From the NCBI GenBank assembly GCA_947631665.1, contig CANRMF010000016.1, positions 1 through 43,668 on the forward strand: a stretch of DNA of 43,668 bases. Reading direction: 5' to 3'. The DNA comes from an uncultured Lachnospiraceae bacterium (lineage in GTDB: Bacteria; Bacillota; Clostridia; Lachnospirales; Lachnospiraceae). Every line of letters starts with the position of its first letter. Position 1 is the first letter of the stretch. Below are positions 1 through 7,044 of the stretch, piece by piece. The translations under genes and the position numbers were made by a program. The notes beneath the pieces are model-generated. The model was not told where the DNA came from. It made no database searches and saw only the letters and a list, made by a program, of their open reading frames with translations.

Positions 1-288
1 ATTCTGGAGGAGTTTGATGAGGAGAAATATCTGGAAACGGTCAAAGCACATGAAAGAGAAGAAGGCATACAGATTGGTGAGCAGAGAGGCATACAGATTG
101 GAGAAGAACGAGGAAGAAAAGAAGGAATGCAAATCGGTGAAGAACGCGGAAAAGAGTTAGGGAAACAACTTGAGAAAATCAGCACAGCGAAAAAACTTCT
201 GGAAAGCCATGTGGAACGAAAAATAATCCTTACTGCTACAGGACTGACCGAAGAAGAACTAAACAAAATCGAGCAGGGTGAACTGTAA
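1..288 (+). CDS. C-terminal part of Rpn-family recombination-promoting nuclease / PD-(D/E)XK transposase-like protein (5' truncated by window edge)
   Basis: The frame is open from the first base and ends at TAA 286-288, giving 95 residues of a C-terminus. What is seen is a Glu/Lys/Gly-rich segment with repeats of the type IQIGEERG, followed by a short helical tail with LTATGLTEEELNKIE-like ending. Such G-x-x-x-G/E-rich tails followed by a 'TGLSxEEIxxI' end are typical of Rpn (YhgA-like) PD-(D/E)XK nucleases, which are common and often multicopy in clostridia. The nuclease core itself lies outside the window, so catalytic residues cannot be checked. Assignment rests on the tail only. Confidence 0.7.
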   Translation: MLEEFDEEKYLETVKAHEREEGIQIGEQRGIQIGEERGRKEGMQIGEERGKELGKQLEKISTAKKLLESHVERKIILTATGLTEEELNKIEQGEL

Positions 289-332
289 CCATTTACTCTG
301 CCTGAAGTAACGGATACGCAATTGAAGATGTA

Positions 333-376
333 ATAGCAAAAGGGAGTTTGGTATTAGTTAAACTCCCTTTTGCTAT
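333..376 (+). terminator. 17-bp perfect stem-loop after the Rpn-like gene
   Basis: Arms 333-349 and 360-376 are exact reverse complements with a 10-nt loop. There is no long T-run outside the stem, but the 3' arm itself contains CCCTTTT. It lies 45 bp after the stop codon and probably ends transcription of the upstream gene, possibly in both directions. Confidence 0.6.
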
Positions 377-552
377 AAACATACAGTACTTCTATTAAAC
401 CTTACAAGTCCGGTTAATAGGACAGCGATTTTAATAATATAAAGATATCAAAACAATGGAAGGCAGAGCAACAGAGATTTACTTGAGCAATGGCGTTTTG
501 CATAAGAGGAATATTAGGAATACAGCATATAAAAGAAAGAGAGAAACGGAAT

Positions 553-1206
553 ATGTGTTATGCAGTGGTTGATTTAGAAATGTGCAGCGTACCTAAGGCA
601 AAAAGAAATAAAAATTATCAATGGGCAAATGAGACTATACAGATTGGCGCGGTAATGCTTGATGAGAATTATAATATTGTAGATAAGTTTATGACATATG
701 TGTCGCCTCAATATGGATTTATAACACCGGTGATAGAGAGGCTTACCGGAATATCCCGACAGAAATTAGAAGGGGCGCCGGACATGAGTACTGCGCTAAA
801 AATGTTTGCATCTTGGCTGCCGGAGCAAACGATTTTAGCTGCATGGAGTGAAAATGATGAAATGCAGATAATGAGGGAAATTAAGGGAAAGGAAATTGAA
901 TTTGAAGGCATCAATAAAATAACAGATTGCTGGGTGGACTGCCAGATTACTTTTAGCGAAATTATAGGAAATAAACGAAGATATAACCTGCAGGAAGCGT
1001 TGAATTTATCCGGTATTGAATATGATTTGCATATACATGACGGATTGGTAGACGCCTGCAACACCGCATTGTTATTCAAAAAAATGAAAACTGAAAAAGT
1101 GTTTTCATTCAGCAAATATTATTTAGAGGCAGACAAAGAAACAACGTGCATGACATACTCACTTGGCAGTCTGATTTCAAGGTTGGACAGTGTGAAAATG
1201 GCTTAA
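553..1206 (+). CDS. DEDDh 3'-5' exonuclease domain protein (DnaQ/KapD-like)
   Basis: A 217-residue protein consisting almost entirely of an RNase H-fold exonuclease domain. Motif I is near the N-terminus (VVDLEMC, carrying the D-x-E pair), motif II is in WSENDEMQIM, and motif III is HDGLVDACNT with the H and D four apart, the DEDDh pattern. Such enzymes remove nucleotides from 3' ends of RNA or DNA using two metal ions; free-standing ones of this size resemble KapD/ERI1-type proteins. The ATG at 553 was chosen because motif I begins at once after it; an in-frame ATG at 490 would add 21 residues with no exonuclease similarity. It stands alone between two hairpins. Substrate is not predictable from sequence. 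Confidence 0.75.
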   Translation: MCYAVVDLEMCSVPKAKRNKNYQWANETIQIGAVMLDENYNIVDKFMTYVSPQYGFITPVIERLTGISRQKLEGAPDMSTALKMFASWLPEQTILAAWSENDEMQIMREIKGKEIEFEGINKITDCWVDCQITFSEIIGNKRRYNLQEALNLSGIEYDLHIHDGLVDACNTALLFKKMKTEKVFSFSKYYLEADKETTCMTYSLGSLISRLDSVKMA

Positions 1207-1248
1207 TAAAGTATAATTTTTGGGGTACAGCATTAAAAAGGCAGTTTT

Positions 1249-1316
1249 CGGCAGGTCTATGCGGGTGAATAAAAACAGGTATTGTTTAAAATTATTCGCC
1301 TTGACCTTGCCGTTTT
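1249..1316 (+). terminator. Imperfect inverted repeat plus T-rich tail after the exonuclease gene
   Basis: CGGCAGGTC at 1249-1257 pairs with GACCTTGCCG at 1303-1312 (one bulged base) and GGGTGAATAA pairs with TTATTCGCC inside it; TTTTCTTG follows. This reads as a factor-independent terminator about 40 bp after the stop. Confidence 0.6.
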
Positions 1317-1542
1317 CTTGTATTATAGTATCATATGAAACAGTTTTATATGATACTTTTTTGCATCATGGGAAATTCTCCTAAATTTTCCATGATATAA
1401 AAATGCTCCGCAAGGATTGCAGAGGCGCGGAAACGTAGTTATTCTTACGCATCTACGCCTCGCGTAAAGTGTCGTAAGCGACACTTGGCTCATATTTGAA
1501 GTTTATCAGAATCATAAAACAATTTCACAAAGGGGTGAATAG
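1317..1542 (+). promoter_or_regulatory. Hairpin-rich leader region in front of the MATE/MarR operon
   Basis: Four inverted repeats are packed in front of the MATE gene: AGTATCATAT/ATATGATACT at 1327-1336 and 1348-1357 followed by six Ts; a CATGGGAAATT/AATTTTCCATG pair at about 1366-1394; a GC-rich imperfect repeat between about 1403 and 1465; and AAGTGTCG/CGACACTT around a TAAG loop at about 1468-1487. The first could be an operator or a terminator. MarR repressors bind short palindromes near their own promoters, so one of these may be the autoregulatory site, but which one is not decidable here. Confidence 0.35.
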
Positions 1543-2922
1543 ATGTCTAAGAAAGAAATGTCACGCGCAAATATGATGCTTACGGAATCGCTTCCAAAAG
1601 TCATAACAAAAATGGCGCTTCCGTCCGTTATTTCTTTTATTATAACAACGGTATATAATCTGGCAGATACATTTTTTGTCAGCTCGCTTGGAGAAAGCGC
1701 AACAGCAGCGGTAAGCGTCAATGCATCTTTAGACCAGTTTATTATGATGGCAGGCTCGATGCTTGCGGTCGGCGCGGCAAGTTATACGTCCAGACTGCTT
1801 GGTGCAGGGGATAAAAAGAGGGCGGATCAGGTGCTTTCCACAGCTTTTTTTCTGGCAATGCTTTTTGGCGGCATTATTATGGTGCTGGGGCTTTCATTTA
1901 AAGTCCCGATGGTTCGTCTTTTGGGCGCTACCGATACCTGCGAAAGATATTCCGTTCAATATGCGGAATATGTGCTTTTAGTGGCTCCGCTGATGGCTGC
2001 AAATTTTGTAATGAATCAATGTCTCCGGTCAGAGGGCAGCGCGATGCTTTCCATGATTGGCATGGGGATTGGCGGCGTGCTAAACTGCATTTTGGATCCG
2101 ATTTTTATTTTCAAACTAGGAATGGGTGTTGCCGGAGCTTCTGCGGCTACTGCGATTTCCAAAACCGTCAGTTTCGTAATTCTTTTATATCCGTATATTA
2201 TGAGAAAGAGTATTTTGCATCTTTCCATCAGAAATTTCAAATTTGTAAAAAATATCATTATACAGATTGTAAGCGTGGGTTCATCGTCTATGTTCCGTTC
2301 CGGTCTTGCAGTCGTGTCTGCCATTGTTCTCAATAACATTGCCGGCGCCATTTCGGATTCTGTGCTTGCGGGTATCGGTGTTTCCACAAAAATCATGATG
2401 TTTCCGCTGAGCATTATTTTGGGATTTGGCACAGGGTTCCAGCCGGTTGCGGGTTACAACTGGGGCGCGGAAAGATATGACCGCGTGATGGAAAGTTACC
2501 GGTTTTCTTCAAAAGTGGCAGTCATCGGTTCTGCACTTATGGGACTGCTTATTTGGATTTTCTCAAAAAATCTGATTATCATTTTTGCGGGAAGTAATCA
2601 GGATATGATTCAAATCGGAATGCTCTGTATCCGTCTGCAATCGCTTGTCATGCCGATTCATGGCTGGGTAGCGGTGGTCAATATGCTCTGCGCCGGTCTT
2701 GGAAAAGCGAAGGGCGCGTTTTTACTTTCGACTGCCAGACAGGGAACCTGTTTTTTACCGATTGCTTATCCTATGGCATGGATTTGGGGCGCAGACGGAA
2801 TTGCGTCAGTTCAGGCAGTCGCAGACGTCATTACCCTGATTTTTGCGGTGCCGCTGATGTATAAGCTGAAACGTGAAATTTTGACGCTGGAAAGAAACAG
2901 ACAGGAGGTAAAGGCGTTATGA
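1543..2922 (+). CDS. MATE family multidrug/sodium efflux transporter
   Basis: A 459-residue, strongly hydrophobic protein of the length normal for MATE exporters, with about 12 membrane segments in two homologous halves (roughly residues 15-190 and 235-405). The N-terminal ALPSVISFIITTVYN-type segment, a DTFFVSSLG motif in the first loop, and GTGFQPVAGYNWGA in the second half are family hallmarks. MATE proteins expel cationic drugs or metabolites by Na+ or H+ antiport at the cytoplasmic membrane. The start is supported by AAAGGGGTG upstream of the ATG. The stop overlaps the start of the next gene (ATGA), so the two are translationally coupled, the usual arrangement of an exporter with its own MarR regulator. 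Confidence 0.93.
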   Translation: MSKKEMSRANMMLTESLPKVITKMALPSVISFIITTVYNLADTFFVSSLGESATAAVSVNASLDQFIMMAGSMLAVGAASYTSRLLGAGDKKRADQVLSTAFFLAMLFGGIIMVLGLSFKVPMVRLLGATDTCERYSVQYAEYVLLVAPLMAANFVMNQCLRSEGSAMLSMIGMGIGGVLNCILDPIFIFKLGMGVAGASAATAISKTVSFVILLYPYIMRKSILHLSIRNFKFVKNIIIQIVSVGSSSMFRSGLAVVSAIVLNNIAGAISDSVLAGIGVSTKIMMFPLSIILGFGTGFQPVAGYNWGAERYDRVMESYRFSSKVAVIGSALMGLLIWIFSKNLIIIFAGSNQDMIQIGMLCIRLQSLVMPIHGWVAVVNMLCAGLGKAKGAFLLSTARQGTCFLPIAYPMAWIWGADGIASVQAVADVITLIFAVPLMYKLKREILTLERNRQEVKAL

Positions 2923-3323
2923 CAGAGCACATTTTATCAAAACTGATACGCATTAACAGACAATGGAAAAAGGTATGCAGGAGTGCTCTTGCGCCGTATC
3001 AGTATATCGGAGTAATGCATCTGATTGTTATTTATGTCAACAGGTATCCGGGCTCGCGGCAGGAAGATGTTGCGGAATTTTATTCGCTTGACAAAGCGGG
3101 CGTCGCCAGAGATGCGCTTCGCCTTGAAAAAATGGGACATATCAGCAGACAGATTGATCCGGAGAGCAGGAGACAGTACAGCCTTTACCTGACAGAGCAG
3201 GGGAAAGAAATGGTCGGCGTTTTCAGGAAAATCTTTGTGGATTTTGAAAAAAGAATTTTGTCCACATTGTCTGAAAGCGAGAAAGAAACATTGCTGGGAC
3301 TGCTTGACAATGTAAATATTTAG
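2919..3323 (+). CDS. MarR family winged-helix transcriptional regulator
   Basis: A 134-residue protein of typical MarR length. The middle contains the winged helix-turn-helix: QEDVAEFYSLDKAGVARDALRLEKMG (about residues 51-76) as the helix-turn-helix and ISRQIDPESRRQYSLYLT as the beta-wing, followed by the dimerisation helix at the C-terminus. It overlaps the MATE gene by four bases and almost certainly controls it in response to a small ligand. Such proteins normally act as dimeric repressors at palindromes; candidate palindromes lie in the leader before the MATE gene. Confidence 0.9.
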   Translation: MTEHILSKLIRINRQWKKVCRSALAPYQYIGVMHLIVIYVNRYPGSRQEDVAEFYSLDKAGVARDALRLEKMGHISRQIDPESRRQYSLYLTEQGKEMVGVFRKIFVDFEKRILSTLSESEKETLLGLLDNVNI

Positions 3324-3408
3324 AAAAAATGGCCCACAGTGAAATTAGGGAAAGACACCGTTGTTTCAAATTTATCTCAAAATTTTTAATTTTGTGCTAC
3401 GCGAAGTA

Positions 3409-3436
3409 TTGCAAATTTGAAAAATGGGTGTATAAT
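3409..3436 (+). promoter_or_regulatory. Sigma-A type promoter for the sortase-anchored surface protein
   Basis: A -35 box TTGCAA (3409-3414) and a perfect -10 TATAAT (3431-3436) are separated by 16 bp. The predicted start near 3443 leaves an untranslated leader of roughly 190 nt before the ATG at 3633. Confidence 0.6.
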
Positions 3437-3442
3437 CTATAT

Positions 3443-3632
3443 GCCGACTGGGGAAAAACATTTTTAAAATGAGAAATCTTTGTCGGTAATAAAAATTGCA
3501 TACGGTAATACAATCAAAGTTGCAAGAGTTTGAATAATTTAAAGGACATAAAAAGCCAGACATTGAATTGTTTAAACATGGCCAATCATGTCCCTGGGGG
3601 TTTTAATTACAAAACATCGAAGGGAGATAATG
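3443..3632 (+). other. Long structured 5' leader (possible cis-regulatory RNA)
   Basis: Three stem-loops can be drawn in order: GCCGAC 3443-3448 with GTCGGT 3482-3487; TTGCA 3496-3500 with TGCAA 3521-3525; and GGACAT 3544-3549 with ATGTCC 3588-3593, which encloses a second helix GCCA 3555-3558 with TGGC 3579-3582. It does not match a riboswitch consensus that I can recall, so no ligand is proposed. Confidence 0.35.
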
Positions 3633-5738
3633 ATGAAAAGGGAAAAGCAAAAGATTACGAAACAGGTAATTGCCATAACCATGGCAGCAGTATTGACATT
3701 GTGCATCGTTTCGGGCGTTGGAATAACCGTTCGGGCAGGATACGATGCGGCGTCAGAAACTTACACGTATTCAGCAGACGATCCGTTGTATGCGGCGACT
3801 CATTTTCACATCTTTGCACAGAATAATGTTTCTATTGATGTTCATACGCATGGAAACATTGCCTGCAATACTTTCAGTGGCAGGGCAGGATTTGGCAGCA
3901 GACAGGATTTTTATCCGAATAATGAAAGTACGGAAGTAAACTATATCCGCAAAATCAATCAATGGGAGCCGGCGTTAGTGATAGGGACATTGATTCTGGG
4001 AGCGGATTATGAAATTACCTCTCCGGAAAATTCAGGACAGACGATTGTAGTAGATAAAACAGTAAACACGCCGGTGGTATTAGGCGCGGTAAAAAGAGAC
4101 AGTGTTGTAATTGAAAAAGAAGGAAAGCATATCATAGATTTAGACAGTGAATTTGTAAAGCTGCGTGGGCGTTCCACAGAATGGTCTCAGATGCCTTCTT
4201 CTTCTGATGCAAAAATAGACCTTACAAGAGACCACAACTTACGGGCTATTGAACTTGATAATATCAATATGGATTCCGGCATAACTTTTGTGAATGTACC
4301 ATATGAAGAAATGACGGCGTCAACAAATAAAGTTTCTATTTGGGGAATTGATGGTAACACAAAACATACCGGAATTGTCGTATTCAATGTTGACTTAAAA
4401 GGTCAAACGAATGCGGAAATCGGTTTCCCAATGGAGGGCTGTACCCTTCGGGATAACAGCAGCGGAATCAGTATAGGAAATAAAGAAGTCGGCGCTGATT
4501 ATTATGGAGTCTGCCGGTTTATATGGAATTTTTATGACAGCAGCAAGGCGGATCGGATTTACGATGGCAAACTTTCATGGACGGGCGTGAAATATGGAAC
4601 AGTATTAGCGCCGGGAGCAGATGTGACCTTTGGCGCTGTAAATGGTACTGTGATTGCGAAAAATGCAATTCACACCGGAGATGAGTCTCACCGTTGGGAC
4701 GTTATCAGTGAAAAAGCAGGAAACAGCCGGAATATTCCGAGCGAGACTGCCACTTCAAAAGAAACTGAAACTTCAACAGAGACAGTCACTCCAACGGAAA
4801 CAGTTACGCCAGCAGAAACAGTTGCACCAACAGAAACGGTTGCACCGACAGAAACGGTAACGCCGACAGAAACCGTTGTACCGACGGAAACAGTAACACC
4901 AAAAGAAACCGTTGCACCGACGGAAGCAGTTACGCCAGCAGAAACGGTTGCGCCGAAAGAAACGGTCATGCCGAAAGAAACGGTCACGCCAAAAGAAACG
5001 GCTGCACCAACAGAAACAGTAACGCCGAAAGAAACGGTTGCACCGACAGAAACGGTCACGCCAAAAGAAACAGAGGCAAAAACAGAGGTTGTTACGAAGG
5101 AAGAAACGACAACATCAGCGAAAAACGCTGCACCGGAAGAAACCACGACACAGGTAGAGGGTGCTTCGCCGGAGAAGACCACAGCGCCGGTCGAAACCGT
5201 TACGCCGGTGGAAACAAACAAAGCGGAACAGACGACTTCTCCAAAAGAGACGAAGGAAAATAATAAAGAAAAGAAAAATAAGAAAAAAGGAAGTATTCGC
5301 ATTTCCATTCATGATAAATTGACTGGAAAAGGAATTCCAAAAGCAACGGTAGACATTGTAAACGAAGACGGGGAAGTTGTAAAAACCGTTGTCACAAACG
5401 AAAGCGGAAATATCTTTGTCGAGGATTTGGAAGAAGGTTCATACACTATAAAAGTAAAAAGTATTCCGGAGGGATACAAAAATCCGGGAACGCAGAGCGT
5501 TTCAGTGACAGGAGGAAAGACCGTCACAAAATATATGACAGTAAAGAAAGACCTGCAGTTAAGTTATGGAGGAGTAGAACAGACTGAAAAGATTGTTGCT
5601 GACAGAAACGGAAATCACAGTCTGACATCTCCGCAGACAGGAGATAATGAACCGTATATACCATTCCTTGCAGTTATGACCGTTTGTATTGCCGGCGGCG
5701 TTGGATTTTATTTTAAAGGAAAACGAACCGCAGAGTAA
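3633..5738 (+). CDS. Sortase-anchored surface protein: choice-of-anchor A-like domain, Thr/Pro/Glu repeat stalk, Cna-B domain
   Basis: A 701-residue exported protein. The start at 3633 follows GGGAG with 6-bp spacing; an ATG directly before it (3630) is too close. Residues 1 to about 33 form a signal peptide ending VRA. About 40-350 resembles the choice-of-anchor A domain, including the closing GTVLAPGADVTFG and AIHTGDESHRW motifs. Residues 382-481 are about 16 tandem six-residue units of the form PTETVT/PKETVA, a likely extended stalk. A Lys-rich linker leads into a Cna-B-type beta-sandwich at about 553-641. The C-terminus has the sortase-type signal SPQTGD (666-671), a membrane segment, and a KGKR tail. 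It probably links to peptidoglycan and projects its N-terminal domain outward. It stands alone between its own promoter and a terminator. Ligand unknown. Confidence 0.85.
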   Translation: MKREKQKITKQVIAITMAAVLTLCIVSGVGITVRAGYDAASETYTYSADDPLYAATHFHIFAQNNVSIDVHTHGNIACNTFSGRAGFGSRQDFYPNNESTEVNYIRKINQWEPALVIGTLILGADYEITSPENSGQTIVVDKTVNTPVVLGAVKRDSVVIEKEGKHIIDLDSEFVKLRGRSTEWSQMPSSSDAKIDLTRDHNLRAIELDNINMDSGITFVNVPYEEMTASTNKVSIWGIDGNTKHTGIVVFNVDLKGQTNAEIGFPMEGCTLRDNSSGISIGNKEVGADYYGVCRFIWNFYDSSKADRIYDGKLSWTGVKYGTVLAPGADVTFGAVNGTVIAKNAIHTGDESHRWDVISEKAGNSRNIPSETATSKETETSTETVTPTETVTPAETVAPTETVAPTETVTPTETVVPTETVTPKETVAPTEAVTPAETVAPKETVMPKETVTPKETAAPTETVTPKETVAPTETVTPKETEAKTEVVTKEETTTSAKNAAPEETTTQVEGASPEKTTAPVETVTPVETNKAEQTTSPKETKENNKEKKNKKKGSIRISIHDKLTGKGIPKATVDIVNEDGEVVKTVVTNESGNIFVEDLEEGSYTIKVKSIPEGYKNPGTQSVSVTGGKTVTKYMTVKKDLQLSYGGVEQTEKIVADRNGNHSLTSPQTGDNEPYIPFLAVMTVCIAGGVGFYFKGKRTAE
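4776..5075 (+). repeat. 18-bp coding tandem repeat (PTETVT/PKETVA stalk)
   Basis: About 16 to 17 in-frame units of 18 bp encode six-residue Thr/Pro/Glu repeats. Most variation is at third codon positions or swaps T for K or A, so selection seems to hold the protein pattern. Such repeats readily change copy number. Confidence 0.85.
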
Positions 5739-5774
5739 GAAAGACGGAAGCATGGAATGACAGATTTTAATAAA

Positions 5775-5807
5775 AATGAGCTGCCATGAAAGGCAGTTCA
5801 TTTTTTC
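5775..5807 (+). terminator. Rho-independent terminator after the surface protein gene
   Basis: AATGAGCTGCC and GGCAGTTCATT pair (one G-T) around a 6-nt loop and run into six Ts. It lies about 40 bp after the stop codon. Confidence 0.85.
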
Positions 5808-5811
5808 TATC

Positions 5812-5856
5812 AGATTGTATTATCTGTAAAAATAAAGATTGTATCTGTAAAAATAA
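5812..5856 (+). repeat. Short direct repeat upstream of the CorA-like gene
   Basis: AGATTGTATTATCTGTAAAAATAA (5812-5835 by position) is followed immediately by a copy lacking three bases (5836-5856). It looks like a local slippage duplication just after a terminator. Confidence 0.55.
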
Positions 5857-5971
5857 AAATTCTTTTACCTGAAAAAAATTCTGATAAAGGGAGAAAATAA
5901 AAAATGACGCCGGATTTGCGGAAAACAGCGGGTTTTCCAAGAACTTCAGCAGTCAGATGAAAGGAGTTATT

Positions 5972-6886
5972 ATGAAACAGGCAACAGACACTTCCGAAAA
6001 AAATTCAAATGCTGTCCATGAAAAAAATCAGGAGAATAAAATTCGGTTTGAGATTATGCAGACGGCAGAGTTTCACAAGAAGAAAAAGCAGTTTTCCTAT
6101 CATGGAGAAATGCTTCAAAATCTCAGTTCTATCCGTTACTGCAAGGCAGAGGTATTCGAGAATTGTATCATCGGTTCGTTCCGCCTCCCTCAGAAAAAGG
6201 AGGAGAAAACTGCCGCGCTGACCTTCGGATTTTACCTGACAGAGCAGACGGTTGTTTTTGTCGAAGACGGAGATAAATTGAAAACCATGATACAAAAGCA
6301 TTTAAAATCGCTTCCAAAGACAGGCACTCCTGCGGAGTTTCTTCTGGCTGTTTTGGAACTGATGACAGAAGATGATTTGCTGTATCTGCTGCAAATTGAA
6401 TCGAAGGCGGGAAAAATGGAAGATGATATTGAAAACGGAATGACAAAAGATTTCTTTCCTATACTGACAAAGTACAGACAGAAATTGTCCGAACTGAATT
6501 CTTATTATGAACAGCTTGCCGATATCGGGGAATTTTTTCAGTCTGCCTCCTGCGCTTTGCTCATTCAAAATGAACGGGAATGGGGTAAATTTACCCGTCG
6601 TGTGGAGAGACTTCAAAACCATGTCAATCTTCTCCGCGAGAATATGCTTCAACTGCGTGAACTTTATCAGTCCGCACAGGACGCAAAGCAAAACAGGATT
6701 ATCGGAATTCTTACAGTCGTTACTACTTTCTTTCTTCCGTTGACGCTGCTGACGGGCTGGTATGGAATGAACTTTGTCCATATGCCGGAGCTGCAATGGC
6801 GGTATGGTTATGTTGCGGTTATTGTCGTGGCCGTTGTGATTGCCGTTTGGGAATTTATACAATTTAAAAGGAAAAAATTTTTTTAA
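5972..6886 (+). CDS. CorA-family divalent cation (Mg2+/Co2+) transporter
   Basis: A 304-residue protein with a soluble N-terminal domain followed by two C-terminal membrane segments. The loop joining them carries GWYGMNF (around residue 260), the GMN signature that forms the pore mouth of CorA channels. Length is close to the family norm of about 315. CorA proteins are homopentamers in the cytoplasmic membrane that admit Mg2+ or related cations. The ATG at 5972 was chosen because AAGGAG sits five bases before it; the upstream ATG at 5957 lacks a ribosome site. The C-terminal end is FKRKKFF, and the DNA coding for it is duplicated just downstream. Confidence 0.88.
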   Translation: MKQATDTSEKNSNAVHEKNQENKIRFEIMQTAEFHKKKKQFSYHGEMLQNLSSIRYCKAEVFENCIIGSFRLPQKKEEKTAALTFGFYLTEQTVVFVEDGDKLKTMIQKHLKSLPKTGTPAEFLLAVLELMTEDDLLYLLQIESKAGKMEDDIENGMTKDFFPILTKYRQKLSELNSYYEQLADIGEFFQSASCALLIQNEREWGKFTRRVERLQNHVNLLRENMLQLRELYQSAQDAKQNRIIGILTVVTTFFLPLTLLTGWYGMNFVHMPELQWRYGYVAVIVVAVVIAVWEFIQFKRKKFF

Positions 6887-6943
6887 GGAAATCAGTATAT
6901 CTTCTTATAAAAGAAAAAATTTTTTTAAGGGAATCAGTATATC
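6871..6943 (+). repeat. Direct duplication of the 3' end of the CorA-like gene including its stop codon
   Basis: 31 bases at 6871-6901, which include the last four codons and the TAA stop, recur at 6913-6943 with a single difference, an offset of 42 bp. The second copy is non-coding. Each copy contains the palindromic tract AAAAAATTTTTT. Confidence 0.85.
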
Positions 6944-7044
6944 CGCGCAGAAAAGCTGACAATATATGTTTGGAAAATATTGTAGGTTTGAGGTAATTGT
7001 GATAGAGTAGTGAGTGAAATATATTGGGCTAAGGAGGATACCAA

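Noticed and set aside
4688-5308. 206-codon minus-strand frame opposite the stalk repeats
   Set aside because: It is the shadow of the 18-bp coding repeat; the low-complexity Ser/Val/Gly protein has no start signal.
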